Shown piece by piece: positions 9,247 to 20,215 of a DNA stretch of 52,219 bases (positions within the stretch are counted from its first letter, which is position 1; each line of letters opens with the position of its first letter). The DNA is from Ahniella sp. (GTDB lineage: Bacteria > Pseudomonadota > Gammaproteobacteria > Xanthomonadales > Ahniellaceae). The notes beneath the pieces were generated by a model. It was given only the letters and a program-made list of their open reading frames with translations, was not told where the DNA came from and did not search any database. The stretch spans positions 1 through 52,219 of the forward strand of contig JADJRU010000010.1 of assembly GCA_016712105.1 (NCBI GenBank). Reading direction: 5' to 3'. The translations under genes and the position numbers were made by a program.

Positions 9247-9801
9247 CAACCGCCAGCCACTTCGTCGCCATCCGGCGCAGGGAAGGATCGAAGGATTCTT
9301 CGGCCGCGACGACCTCGATGGGCCACCAGCGGAGATCATTCGACTCCTCGCCGACGACAAAGGATTCATCGCCGGTCGCGCGAACGACATACCGGACGTC
9401 ATAGTGCCAATGCCCGGGTTCGGACTTGCGCTCCGGTATCCAGTGGCGATCAAGATCATAAATTTCAGCCTCGACTTCCAGAGCGGCAAGACCCGTCTCT
9501 TCTTCCGCTTCCTTCAGGGCCACCCGCCGAAGATCACCGTCACCGTCGGCATGGCCGCCGGGCTGTAACCATCGATCCAGCTTCCGGTGGTGGGTCAGCA
9601 GGGTTCGTCGGCCATCGGCGCTGACCACAAACGCCGATCCGGTGAAATGGCCGACCAGGTGCGACCTCAGGCAACACTCCGGACTGGAGTGCGCGAAATC
9701 CGGAAATCCGCCAGAGTTTCCGGGTCCAGAACGGAAGTTCCGGACAGTTGGTCCAGCAGAGCCAGAACCTGAGCTTGGGCGTTTTCAAACGGTGGTATCA
9801 C
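9242..9801 (-). CDS. NUDIX hydrolase, one frameshift
   Basis: The NUDIX box reads GGHADGDGDLRRVALKEAEE followed by ETGL, matching G-x5-E-x7-RE-x-EE-x-G except that the first Glu position is Asp and the RE pair is KE; the frame is continuous here. Around it are THHRKLDRWLQPGGH and, C-terminal, HWHYDVRYVV. These fit the group of NUDIX enzymes acting on nucleotides or small phosphates; the substrate is unknown. The N-terminal part (VIPPFENAQAQVLALLDQLS) lies in another frame, and the likely start is GTG at 9799-9801 with AAGAGG six bases upstream. The length is about 186 residues. The stop lies inside the inverted repeat. Confidence 0.75.
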
Positions 9802-9958
9802 GGAATCCTCTTGCCGGTTGGCGGGTTCGTGCGTATCTTAGCGAGCGGTTTGGTTACACCAGAGACTTTCCGGCGGTAGACCCGCCAGGGATTTCCGAAG
9901 CAACCGACACAAAACAGCCACCTGGGCCCAGCCGTCGGACGAGGAGTCGTCGGCAGTC

Positions 9959-11479
9959 CTGGCGTGGTTCCGCAGCACCAAGGACCTCAAGACCGGAGTA
10001 GACGGATGCTTTTGATCGCATCAAACCGCTGGACCAGATTCTCGCGACTGCCGAGAAACGCGGCCTGAAACGCCAGCTCGGCGCCTTCCAGCTGACCATG
10101 CTCGGAATCGGCGCGATCATCGGCACCGGCATTTTCGTCCTGACTGCCGAAGCAGCTCAAAAGGCCGGGCCGGGAATGATGGTGTCGTTTGTCATCGCTG
10201 CAATTGTGTGCGCACTGGCTGCTCTGGCCTATGCCGAACTAGCTTCGATGGTGCCGGTGTCGGGTTCTGCCTACACATACACCTACGCCGTTCTCGGCGA
10301 AATGCTGGCCTGGACGGTGGGCTGGGCATTAATCCTGGAATATGCCGTGGCAGCGGGCGCAGTCGCGGTCGGCTGGTCAGGTTACGTAAACGGTCTGCTG
10401 AATGCGGCAAATGTGGGACTACCGGAGTTCCTGCAGGCCGGACCATTGAACGGCGGCGGATTCAATCTGCTGGCATTCTCAATCTCGTTGCTGGTGACAA
10501 TGCTTCTGGTGTTCGGGACATCGAAGAGTGCTTGGGTCAATTCAATTCTTGTGGTCATCAAGATTTCCGCTCTGATTGCCTTCGTTGTAGTTGCTGTGCC
10601 GGCGGCAGACTCTGGCAACTTCACGCCGTTCACTCCGACCGGGTGGGGCAGCCCAATGGGTGGAATCGGTATCCTTGGTGCCGCAGCCTCAATCTTCTTC
10701 GCCTATGTCGGTTTCGACGCAGTATCCACCGCTGCGGAGGAAACGAAGAATCCTAACCGGAACATTCCTATCGGCTTGATCGGCTCCCTTGCGGTTTGCA
10801 CGGTGTTCTACCTCTTGGTGGGTTATGGTGCAGTGGGTGCAGCCGGCGCACAACCGCTGATGGACGCATCCGGAGTCGCAATGGAACCCGGCAGCGCCGC
10901 ATTCGTGGCCGCCTGCAAAGGATCGGAAGCATTGGTGTGCAGCGAAGAACCGCTTGCTCACGTTCTGCGCTCGTTGAATCAAGGTTGGCTCGGTTGGGCA
11001 GTTGGAATGGCTGCGAGTCTGGCTCTTCCGTCGGTGATCCTGATGATGATCTTTGGCCAGACGCGAATTTTCTCTTAACGATGTCCCGAGATGGCTTGCT
11101 CCCCGAGGCCTTCTCGAGGGTGCACCCGAAGTACCACACCCCTCACGTCATCACGATCATCACGGGCATTGCCGTTTCGCTGTTTGCAGCCTTGTTCCCG
11201 GTCGGTATCCTGGCTGATATCTCCAACTCGGGAACCTTGTTTGCGTTCGTCATGGTGGCCGTCGGCGTATTGATTCTTCGCCGCACCCAACCTGATCGTC
11301 CGCGTGCCTTCCGCACCCCTATGGCGATGATCGTTTGCCCGCTTGCAATCGCTGGTTGCCTTCTGTTGTTCGTGAATCTTTCCGTCAAGGCATTGACTGT
11401 ATTTGCAGTGTGGGCAGTGATCGGGCTCGTGGTGTATTTTGCCTACGCAAGAAGCCGCAGCCACCTCGGCAAGGCTTGA
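9959..11479 (+). CDS. APC-family amino acid permease (cationic amino acid transporter type), frameshifted near both ends
   Basis: This is an inner-membrane transporter of the amino acid-polyamine-organocation family. The N-terminal cytosolic piece (LAWFRSTKDLKTGVD, then AFDRIKPLDQILATAEKRGL) precedes the family motif MLGIGAIIGTGIFVLTAEAA. An intact stretch (10098-11078) holds about eight hydrophobic helices with ALAYAELASMVPVSGSAYTY and FFAYVGFDAVSTAAEETKNP, both typical of CAT/YfnA-like permeases. After a frameshift at about 11076 it continues MSRDGLLPEAFSRVHPKYHT, PHVITIITGIAVSLFAALFP and ends SRSHLGKA. The total is about 500 residues and 12 helices. The substrate (probably a cationic or neutral amino acid) is not shown by the sequence. 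A strong terminator follows. Confidence 0.85.
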
Positions 11480-11491
11480 TCGACCGCTATG

Positions 11492-11527
11492 AAACCGCAG
11501 CCCGATTGCGGGCTGCGGTTTTTTTTT
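11492..11527 (+). terminator. Rho-independent terminator after the permease gene
   Basis: AAACCGCAGCCC-GATT-GCGGGCTGCGGTTT forms a stable GC-rich stem with a short loop, followed by a run of T residues. It starts about 12 bases after the permease stop. Confidence 0.9.
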
Positions 11528-11555
11528 GCTCGACGCTGTTAGACTTGTGCCGCAC

Positions 11556-11632
11556 GCGTCCGTAGCTCAGCTGGATAGAGCATCAGGCTTCGAACCCGAG
11601 GGCCGGGGGTTCGAGTCCCTCCGGGCGCGCCA
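11556..11632 (+). tRNA. tRNA-Arg (anticodon TCG)
   Basis: The 77-base cloverleaf starts GCGTCCG and ends CGGGCGC-G-CCA with an encoded CCA. The D-arm (AGCTCAGCTGGATAGAGC) and T-arm (GGGGGTTCGAGTCCCTC) are canonical. The anticodon loop CTTCGAA gives anticodon TCG at 11590-11592. The anticodon stem TCAGG/CCCGA has one A-C mismatch where TCGGG would pair perfectly, probably a base error. Confidence 0.93.
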
Positions 11633-11675
11633 CCATTGGATCTGTCCTGCCCGCTTCAGGGCTGCGCCCAGCGCC

Positions 11676-12336
11676 TCAGCAGGTTGTGGTACGAACCACT
11701 GAGCGCCAGAACATCCCGATGATCGGCCGGCAATTGTGCCGACAATGATTGGATACTTCGGTCCAGATCGTGCAACAAGGACGTTCGCCCTCATCACGCA
11801 CCAGACTCTGTATCCAGAAAAAGGCAGCAAGGCGCTCACCGCGCGTGACCGGCGTCACTTGGTGCAGACTGCCCGACGGATACAAGACCATCGATCCTGC
11901 TGGCAATTTGACCCCCTGCGCCCCAAAGGGTGTTTCGATCGTCAGTTCACCCCCGTCGTAATCATCGGGTTCGCTCAGGAACACCGTGGCCGACAGATCG
12001 CTTCGCATCGTGATCCCGGCTTCGCGGACACGCATGACGGCGCCGTCGACATGGATGCCGTAATGGCCGCCATCACGATAACGATTGAACCGCGGCGGGT
12101 GGATGCTCAGGCAATGCAGCGGAAAGGAACGTCGTGTGGTTGCCCAGGCGTCGAAGCAGGTCATTGCCCAGTTCGATCGCCAGCTCACTTTTCGGATCAA
12201 GCTGCTGGTTCTGCTTCACCGACCGCGACAAGGTTCCAGCCGTACTGCGGCCATCGATCCATGTCGCTGAATCCAGCTGAGCGCGATAATGCGCGACACT
12301 TGCCGTATCAAGCACGCCATCGAATACGTTCAACAT
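11676..12336 (-). CDS. piuC: PKHD-type Fe(II)/2-oxoglutarate-dependent hydroxylase (PiuC/YbiX family), frameshifted
   Basis: The start MLNVFDGVLDTASVAHYRAQ (ATG 12334-12336) leads into LDSATWIDGRSTAGTLSRSV and KQNQQL. After a frameshift near 12165 comes FNRYRDGGHYGIHVDGAVM, with the HxD iron ligands, then RSDLSATVFLSEPDDYDGGE, LTIETPFG, KLPAGSMVLYPSGSLHQVTP carrying the distal His, and RGERLAAFFWIQSLVRDEGE. These are the signature segments of PKHD hydroxylases encoded with catecholate siderophore receptors. The length is about 220 residues. It is the last gene of the tonB-receptor-oxidase operon and overlaps the 3' end of the oxidase gene. Its substrate is not established; a role in iron-siderophore handling is inferred from context. 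Confidence 0.88.
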
Positions 12337-13424
12337 GCTCCACGCTCCGAAAATGCAGACAATCCGGCGTGATGTCCGCAGATTGAAGGCCCCGGTCAAG
12401 GCCATGGTCAATTCCGAGTTCGTCACGAAGCAGACGGATCAGATGCGCCACGCCCAGCGCGCCAGCCACGCCAAGGCATGCAACTGAGGCCGCCTGATCA
12501 TCACTGCATTGGCACCGAGAGCGATCGCCCGGAACATCACTTCCGGACCGGACACCGCCGTCCAGAATCACCGGCAAGTCCTGGCCAACTCGCCGACGAA
12601 TCGCCGGGAGCAGGTGAAGGCTCGCGGGCACGCCGTCCAACGTGCGACCGCCGTGATTCGACACGCCGATTGCATCGACTCCTGACTCAACCAACCGGAC
12701 CGCGTCAGCCGGGCACGAGACGCCCTTGGCGATCAGCGGCAACGTTGTCTGTTGACGAAGCCAGTCAAGATCATGCCAGTCCGGCGCATCGGCCATCACG
12801 CCTTGAAACATGATTGAGTCACCAGCATCCAGTTCGCGGCGCGGTGCAGGGGAAAATCTTCCAGATTAGGGACACTTTCGGTAAAGCTGCAAAGCCGGCC
12901 GCCATGGCTGCGCGGGATGCAGCTTGCACCGGTGCATCGAGCGTCAGAACCAAACCCCGGAATCCCGCGGCCTCGGCCCGACGCATCAAGATCTGGGTGT
13001 CCTGGCGTCGCGGCTGCAGATACAACTGAAACCATCCCTGCCCCGCCAGTTCCTCGCCGATGGATTCCATCGGCAGACTGGACTGGGTGCTAGCCACCAT
13101 CACCGTGTCCGTCGCTCTTGCGCCTCGTGCCGTGGCCCGTTCGCCCTCAACGTGCACAAGCCCGTGTTGGGCGACCGGCGCCAGCAGGATTGGATGGCTC
13201 AACGATTGTCCAAACAGTTCAAGCCGCGTGGACCCGCCGCTGGAGCGACGAAGCACACGGTTATAGAGCCCGATGCTGTCGAACGCTGCTCGGTTGGCGC
13301 GCAAAGTATGTTCCGCACCGCAGCCACCTTGCAGCCACGCCCAGACTGCAGGCCCGACGATCGTTCGAGCCTGCGTTTCGTAATCTTCAGCGCAATACAA
13401 CCCGGCGGGTAGCCTGATCGTCAC
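12308..13424 (-). CDS. FMN-dependent alpha-hydroxy-acid oxidase/dehydrogenase, one or two frameshifts
   Basis: This is a TIM-barrel flavoenzyme of the L-lactate dehydrogenase / glycolate oxidase family, which oxidises 2-hydroxy acids. The N-terminal part (AEDYETQARTIVGPAVWAWL, GGCGAEHTLRANRAAFDSI, HPILLAPVAQHGLVHVEGE, VMVASTQSSLPMESI, QLYLQPRRQDTQILMRRAEA) is intact. After a frameshift near 12815 it resumes DWLRQQTTLPLIAKGVSCPA, DAIGVSNHGGRTLDGVPASL with the catalytic SNHGGR, and PVILDGGVRSGSDV. The likely start is GTG at 13422-13424, one base after the receptor stop. It is about 372 residues, normal size. Presence inside an iron-uptake operon suggests it acts on a hydroxy acid linked to iron chelation, but that is speculation. 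Confidence 0.87.
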
Positions 13425-13425
13425 G

Positions 13426-15739
13426 TCAGAAGTCCACACTGAAACTCAGTTGGGCATTCCGTGCATCGCCGATATAAGTGAATGCACCACTGCGGTAAGC
13501 CGCCAGGTAGTAATTCTTGTCGAACACGTTGCCTATGTTGAGCCGAGCCTTGAAATGGTCCGTGAACGCATAATTCGCGAACGCATCGAAGGTCGTGTAG
13601 GACGGCACGCGATACGAATAGACCCCGGTGGCGGCATCGAATCCGGCAGCGGTATCGGGCTGACCTGCATACATTTCGCCGGAATACGTGGCGCCGCCAC
13701 CGAACGAGAACCGGGGCGTCCATTGATAACGCAATTGCATGTGCGCGCTGTTATCAGCGAAGTTACTCAGCTTCTTGCCAATCTGATTCGCAACAAACGC
13801 CTCGAGGACCTCGGAATCCATGAAGCTCGCGGCGAACTGGCCACTCAAGCGTTCGGTGAGATTGCCGACCATGCCGAACTCGACACCCTGCACGCGGTTC
13901 TTTCCGGTGTTCAGGGTTCCGATCGTGCTGTAGGCATTCCCGACGCTTTCCATCACGTCGTCCTTGGTGATCCGGAACAGCGCCGCAGTCACCAGCAAAC
14001 GTTCATCGAACAGGTTCCATTTGGTACCAAGCTCGATGTTGCCGACACGTTCCGGCTTGCTCAACACCACTTGCTCCGGCGTGCCGCACAATCCGCCGTA
14101 TCCGCAGCTGCCGCCGACATCCGATTCACCACCGTTGATGTCACTGGCCGTGGCGTAACTCACATAGACATTGGCGATGTCGTTCAAGTCATACACGACC
14201 CCTGCATTGCCGTTCCACAGGCTATCTGAATAGGCGTATCGCGTTTCGACACCGGCGCTGTTGCGCAAGGTATTGCCGTAATCGAAGTCGTCCCAGCGCA
14301 AGCCCATGGTCAGATGCCAGCGATCACCGAGGTCGATCATCGAGCGGCATAAGGACAGTGTGGCGATGGCATAGTCGGCGTCATAAACACCCCGGACAAT
14401 ACTGCGCTGGAGCAAACCATTGAGGTTCGAGACTGCCCGGCCATCCGGACCCAAACCGCAGAAATTGGCAGTGCCGTTGCCATTGCCGGTGAAACAGTTG
14501 CGAATACCGTTGTTCGTGACGGTGTAATCCATTGAGCACCTCGTGCTTGGCGTACTCGGCACCCAACACCAATCGATGCGCTACCCCGCCCCATTGAGCT
14601 TCATGGAACACGTTCAACTGGTCGACCAGATAGTCCACTTCCTGCCAGCCTTGATGCGTGCTCAGGGTAATTGTCGGCGCGCCCGGCGCCAGCGGATCAC
14701 CGACTGCTCGAGTACTGCCACGCGCGCCGGTCAGCACATAACCGTTGTCGGTCTGACCATGCCGAAGCGAATTTTCGATCCGCCAGCCTCGGCTACGTCA
14801 ATCTTCAGTCGCAGCGTGCCGATGTCCACCGTGGATTCGAGAAATCCTCGGCTTGCTGCATAACAGGCAGGTCGGCAACCGGACGGCCACCGCCCGGAAC
14901 GATATAGGTGCCCAGATCGGCAGAGCCCGATGCATCCAGGTAAAAGTCTGCAAGCACCTCGACACGATCGGTTGCTGCAACATGCACCGAAACAGCTGCG
15001 CCATCCCGTTTGCGATCGGCTGGCCCTCGATCGGGCACTTGCTCAAAGGCATGCAGCAGATTGGCGCACCGGCTAACACGATCACCGATCGGCAAGTTGC
15101 CATCGATCGTGATCCGTCGGTACTCATCAGTGCCCCCACCGCCTTCGATTTTCGCGAAGTCATAATCCGGGCTGGCTTGTTTCGTGACACTGTTGATCGT
15201 GCCTCCAGACGATCCGCGGCCGGCGTATGTTGAATTGGGTCCCTTCGTGATCTCGACCTGCTCGACGGCAAAACTCTCGCGGATTGTCATGCCCGGATCA
15301 CGCAGACCATCGATGAAGACATCGCTGCGCGCTTCCTGTCCGCGGATCACGTACCGGTCACCAAAGGCATTGCCGTTTTCACCCGTACCGATCGTGATGC
15401 CCGGCTGGGCGCTGACAATGTCCCGCAAATCCGGTTGCCCGACTCCTTGATCTGCGCTTGTGTGATGACACTGATGGTTGCGGGAGTTTCGGCGATGGGG
15501 GTCTGTCGGCGTGTGTCACCTGATGTCCGTGACTTGTAAGGCGCCTCGTTCTCGGCGTGGGGATTGGTGTCGATGGTGCGGTCTTCAACACGCAAGGTGT
15601 CGAGTTCGACCGATTCTTCGTCTGGGCCCGCACTGGTGCGGCGATCAAGACTGGAAATGCCGAGCGCCAGAAAGCGCGTGGTGCGCGCTTGAGGCTCTCG
15701 GGGCGATGGTCTGCGAACGGCATGGGAAAACTCGGTCAT
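13426..15739 (-). CDS. TonB-dependent catecholate-type siderophore receptor (Fiu-like), frameshifted in the N-terminal half
   Basis: This is an outer-membrane 22-strand barrel with an N-terminal plug that imports ferric siderophores. After a poorly resolved signal region come a TonB box-like ELDTLRV and the plug segments ETPATISVITQAQIKESG, RDIVSAQPGITIGTGENGNA, FGDRYVIRGQEARSDVFIDG, EQVEITKGPNSTYAGRGSSG and GTINSVTKQASPDYDF. The C-terminal barrel (13426-14562) is one intact frame of 378 residues ending NAQLSFSVDF with the terminal Phe needed for assembly. The total is about 770 residues. The start ATG (15737-15739) overlaps the tonB stop (ATGA). About four indels break the N-terminal half. 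The Fiu assignment rests on the plug motifs and on the PiuC-type gene downstream. Confidence 0.88.
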
Positions 15740-16574
15740 GGATTAGCTTCAGTCGGTGACAGGGAAAATCGATCGGCAGCGTGACGCTGAGTCGCTGGCG
15801 ATCCAGTGCCTTCGGAAATGCGGGCATGGGATTGGCGCGACGCAGGACTTCCCGGCGCCGCTTCGTCAAGCAAAGTTGATTGCGAACCGCGTTGAACGGC
15901 GGCACTGAGCAGTCGACCCTCTCTCGGTCGATCAGAAAGCGGACGCGGCCACGCCCTCGACTTTCTGCTTCCGGGCTTCTGCCGGATAACCCGATGTTTC
16001 GCCAGCCAGACCATGAGCTCGCGGAGATACTGCGTTTGGGCGCGTTTGCCGCGCGCGGTCAAAGGCACGTCGACTGCGGGTTTCGCTGTTTCGTCTTCGG
16101 TGAGCCTGCTTACCGCGGGCGTCGGGGTTTGCACCACGGCATCGTCTGACTTTCGATCGGGGGTCTCGCTTCCTTCCGTACCGTGGTTGGATCGGTCAAG
16201 GGTTTCAGCGAACGACGAGGAGGTTCCGCGGGGCGGCTCTCAGGCGGTTTCGTTGACGCGTCTGGCGTGGTCGCCGTAATGGCCGGCAAAAACTCGACGA
16301 TCAGGGCACCGGGATCACTCTCACCCAGAGATATCGGAGGATTCGTCTGGTTCCGGCCGGCCAGGAGTCCGAACAGCCCGAATGCAGGATCAGGTCACTG
16401 ACCATGCAGCAATTCGGTGAATGCCCAAAGTTCTTGGGACTAGTTCCGCGACCGGGCGCCGGGTGCCTGTGTCCGACGTTCCGGGTGACCCGTCGAATCC
16501 GGGCCAGCAACTGGCTAGTAAAACACCGGGTTTGCTCGTCCGTTTGGTCGGGCTAAGCGGAAATTCGGCTTCAT
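15736..16574 (-). CDS. tonB: TonB-family energy transducer, frameshifted
   Basis: TonB spans the periplasm and passes proton-motive energy to the receptor encoded next. The C-terminal domain is recognisable: RAQTQYLRELMVWLAKHRV, a DREGRLLSAAVQRGSQSTLL-like strand segment with DEAA, then LRRANPMPAFPKALDRQRLS and VTLPIDFSLSP. Ahead of it is a Pro- and Thr-rich linker (TKPPESRPAEPPRR, TPTPAVSRL), as expected of the periplasm-spanning part, and a hydrophobic piece LILHSGLFGLLAG that could be the membrane anchor. The start is not certain; the ATG at 16572-16574 lies 34 bases after the palindromic operator. The stop overlaps the receptor start. Four or more indels are needed to read it through. Confidence 0.75.
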
Positions 16575-16607
16575 TGGCGAACAACACGGTGGCGACCTCG
16601 CTGCATC

Positions 16608-16649
16608 AAATCTAAATGCGATTGAATCGCATTTAGATTTAGGAGTCAA
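16608..16649 (-). promoter_or_regulatory. Promoter of the tonB-receptor operon overlapped by a perfect 33-bp palindrome (Fur-like operator)
   Basis: Two 16-base arms (AAATCTAAATGCGATT and its exact complement) flank a single base at 16624, giving a perfect palindrome at 16608-16640. On the minus strand TTGACT (16644-16649) and TTCAAT (16621-16626) are 17 bases apart and could be -35 and -10 boxes, so the palindrome covers the spacer and -10. Its core AATGCGATT-G-AATCGCATT resembles the inverted-repeat layout of Fur boxes, and the operon it precedes is for iron uptake. The palindrome is directly seen; Fur binding is inferred. Confidence 0.6.
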
Positions 16650-16669
16650 CAAACCGTGATGAACGCCCC

Positions 16670-17742
16670 TTATTCGAGCGCTCGATTCCCGAACAACTCC
16701 CCCTGCACTTCCAGTTCGTGGCGATCAGCAAAATGGCCGAGCCCCACACCGGCCAGCCGATATCGCGTCCGCTCGGGCAAATCCACACGTGCTTTCAGCG
16801 ACAACGCCAACTGGCCAAGCACCTGCAAACTGTCTGGCGGTTCCAATGGCGTCACACTCGAGTCAACAGCCGGAAATCCTGGGTTTTCAGCTTCAACACG
16901 ACGGTCCGGCCAACCCGATCCGGCTCACGCTCAGTCTGGGACCAAACTTTTTCCGCCAGAGCCAACAAGGTGTCGTCGAACTCGTCCAGCAACAGATCCC
17001 TGGAGAACGTGTCTTCCGCAGATATTTGCTGGGTTGGGCGCTCGACGACCACTGGATGCTCATCGATACCCCGCGCCAGTTCCCACAATCGCTGACCGTA
17101 GGAGCCAAAAACCTCCCGCAAAACCTCAACGGACGTGGCTGCCAGATCTCCCACTGTGTTGAATCCATGTCCCTGCAGTTTGGCCTCGGTAACTTTGCCG
17201 ACCCCGGGCAATCGGGCAACCGGCAAGGGCTCGAGGAATGCCTGAACCCGTGCGGCCGGAGCACAAACAGCCCGTCGGGTTTCGGCCTGACGCGATCTTG
17301 GCCAGGAACTTGTTCGGGCAACCCCCGGCCGAAGCCGGTAGGTTCAACTCTTCGCGAATCGCCGAACGAATTTCTTCAGCCACAGCGGTTGCAGTGGGCA
17401 ACCGCGCTTGTTGACCGATACATCCAGATAGGCTTCATCGAGCGACAAGGGCTCGATCAGATCGGTATGGCGCGAAAGATTTCAGCGCGTTGCCGGACAC
17501 CGCGCGATAACGCAGGAAATCGGCGGCACGAACACGGCATCCGGCACAGCCGCTCGGCACGGATCGCCGGCATCGCCGACTTCACACCAAAACGACGCGC
17601 CTCGTAACTGGCCGCACAGACCACCGAGCGTGCCCGCGCCAGGCCACGACCACCGGCTTGCCGCGCAACGAGGGGTCGTCGCGCTGCTCCCGGAGGGCGT
17701 AAAACGCACCCTTGTCGACATGCACGATCTTGCGGGGAACAT
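16670..17742 (-). CDS. dinB: DNA polymerase IV (Y-family translesion polymerase DinB), frameshifted
   Basis: This is an error-prone bypass polymerase. The N-terminus reads PRKIVHVDKGAFYALREQRD (family consensus HVDMDAFYA-EQRD, with the second metal Asp lost to a frameshift), then DPSLRGKPVVVAWRG and CAASYEARRFGVKSAMPAIR. The palm continues with a displaced SLDEAYLDVS segment at 17430-17460. The thumb and helix-hairpin-helix parts are AVAEEIRSAIREELNLPASA, NKFLAKIASGRNPTG and PVARLPGVGKVTEAKLQGHG. The intact C-terminal segment (16852-17226) gives FNTVGDLAATSVEVLREVFG and RGIDEHPVVVERPTQQISAE. It ends ELEVQGELFGNRALE. Length is about 358 residues, normal. The start is near 17742. The indels look like sequence errors because the signal is otherwise strong. 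Confidence 0.88.
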
Positions 17743-17862
17743 CCTGGGGGCATTGACGAATAGTAACGCCGAGCCGACACAGTACTTTTGGTCGGTCGCC
17801 ATCCTTCACGGCTTCCGGTTGTGGTCGCCGTCGAACCGATCCGCGGCGCCCCGATGCGCTTA

Positions 17863-20098
17863 ACCTTGCCTTTTCCCTGGCACTATTGCTGCGCTGGCGG
17901 CGTGGACCAAACCTCCAGCAACACTGTCGCCAAGGCTGAGGGCGACAGCAAGACCGAATCCGGCATGGTCGTATCCGACGGCACGAACCGTCGAGCAGAC
18001 TGACGAGTGTTTTGGCGTCAAGGTGTCCGATCCCTACCGCTCGGATGGAAAACTCGATGACCCGGACCTCGCCACCTGGGTTGCTGCGCAGAACAATCTG
18101 GTCTGCAACAGCACCTGGCCGAAGCGCCGGCTCGCGAATGGATCAAGAATCGCCTGGGTGAGCTCTGGGACTTCGAGCGTTTTGGCGTACCCAGTGTTCA
18201 TGGCTCGCGTTATTTCTATACCCAGAACACGGGCCTGCAGAATCAGTCACCGGTGTTTGTTCAAGACGGCCTCGATGGTGAACCGCGCCTGCTGATGGAT
18301 CCGAATCAGCTGTCTGCGGATGGCACGGTCTCGCTGGCCGACTTCGAAGCCAGTCCGGACGGAACGGCGTTTGCGTGGTCCACTTCGGATGGTGGCTCGG
18401 ATTGGCGTGTCATCCGGGTTCGGGATGTGGCCACTGGCAAGGATCTGGATGATCGGATCGAATGGGCCAAGTTCACCGGCATCACCTGGGCGAAAGACAA
18501 CAGCGGTTTCTATTATTCAGGTTACGACAAGCCGGAAGGCGAAGACGAACTGAAAGACGTCAACCGATTCCAAGAAGCTCTGGTTCCACAAACTCGGCAC
18601 GGCCCAGAAGGACGATGTGCTCGTCTTCGGGCGCAAGGATCCAGCCGGAGTGGGGATTCGGTGCATCGATCAGCGACGATGGCCGACTTCTGGTCATCAC
18701 CGGCACCCAAGGCACCGATGAGCGCAATCGGCTTTGGGTCAAGGATCTCTCGAAGCCTGACGCTGAGGTCGAAGGGGGTGTTCGAAGACCTCGTCGCCAT
18801 TGGGATTTTGTCGGCAGCCGGGAGCGCACATTGTTCCTTCGTACGGACGACAACGCCAGTCAGTACCGCCTGATTGCGCTCGATCTGGACTCACCGGCGC
18901 GCGAGAACTGGCGGCAAAGTGATTCCTTCCGGTTGAACGACCGCGGCACCTTGCGCGAGGTGTCGCACGTCAACGGCCAGTTCATCGCCAGTTATCTGAT
19001 GGATGCACGCAGTGTCGTAGTGGTCATCGGCGAAGATGGTGAAACGGTTCGGGAAATCGATATGCCCGGCATCGGTGCCACGACCGGATTTGCCGGCGGC
19101 GTCAACGACACCGAGACATTCTTCAATTTCGCCAGTTTTGCGCAACCGGAAACCGTCTTCCGTTACGACGCCGTGTCGGGCCAGGTCAGCGCGTTCAAGA
19201 CCCCCAAAGTCGACTTTGATCCGGCAGACTTCGAGACCACTCAGGTTCGTGCCACCAGCAAGGACGGCACGGAAGTCCCGATGTTCATCACGATGAAAAA
19301 GGGCACGGTACTGGACGGCAACAACCCGACCATCCTCTACGGTTACGGTGGCTTCAACATTCCAGTCACGCCGCGGTTTTCACCGGCCAACATTGCCTGG
19401 ATGAAATGGGCGGCATCATGCCAGCGCGGACCTGCGCGGTGGCGGCGAATACGGCCCGACCTGGCATGAACTCGGCACCCGCACCAAGAAGCAGAACGTC
19501 TTCGACGATGCCGCGGCTGCAGCGGAGTTCCTGATCAAGAACCAATACACGAATGCCCGGCAAACTGGCTCCGGAGTGGTCGGTCGAACGGTGGGTTGCT
19601 GGCCGCCGCCACGGTGATGCAGTACCCGCAACTGTTCCGTGCGTCATCCCTGCCTGCTGTCGGTGTCCTGGACATGCTTCGCTTCCGGGACTTCACGATC
19701 GGCTGGGCCTGGGAATCGGATTACGGCTCGGTCAAGGATGAATCGGAGTTCAGGCGCTTTTGCCTATTCGCCGCTCCCACCATTCAGGCCGGACGCGAGT
19801 ATCCGGCCATGCTGGTGACCACCGCCGATCGCGACGACCGCGTGTTTCCGGCGCACAGCTTCAAGTACGCCGCGGCCATGCAGGCCGCCAATCCGAATGG
19901 GAAGTACCCGACCTTCATTCGCGTGGAAACCCGGGCCGGACATGGCGCCGGCAAACCCACATCAAAATTGATCGAAGAAATGCCGATCTCTTCGCGTTCC
20001 TGACCAAGGAACTGGACTCTGACCGATCTCGACGACGAAGACTCAAAGAAGAAGAGGAATTCGAGGAAGACGAAGACTGCACCGAAGATTGCGAGTAA
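17863..20098 (+). CDS. S9A family prolyl oligopeptidase, frameshifted
   Basis: This serine peptidase cleaves short peptides after proline. It has a seven-bladed propeller followed by an alpha/beta-hydrolase domain. The N-terminal hydrophobic stretch near 17863-17900 suggests a signal peptide, possibly a lipoprotein one, but the frame is unclear. Readable parts are DDPDLATWVAAQNNLV, SADGTVSLADFEASPDGTAF, SGFYYSGYDKPEGEDELKDV, GFGASISDDGRLLVITGTQG, PTILYGYGGFNIPVTPRFSP and GGEYGPTWHELGTRTKKQNV. The nucleophile region reads GRSNGGLLAAA (family GGSNGG), the catalytic Asp is in TADRDDRVFPAHSFKYAA, and the His in RAGHGAGKP. Length is about 740 residues. The last 25 residues are strongly acidic in one frame and Lys-rich in the other, so the true tail is unresolved. 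Confidence 0.9.
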
Positions 20099-20215
20099 GC
20101 CCTTCGTTTTTCGTTCAAGGCATGTGGATATGGCCAGGTCCTGATGAACTTTGGGCCCGGTTCGACAGACAATGTCACCGGCGGTTTCCGCCCCACCCTA
20201 CCCGAGGCACTTCCA

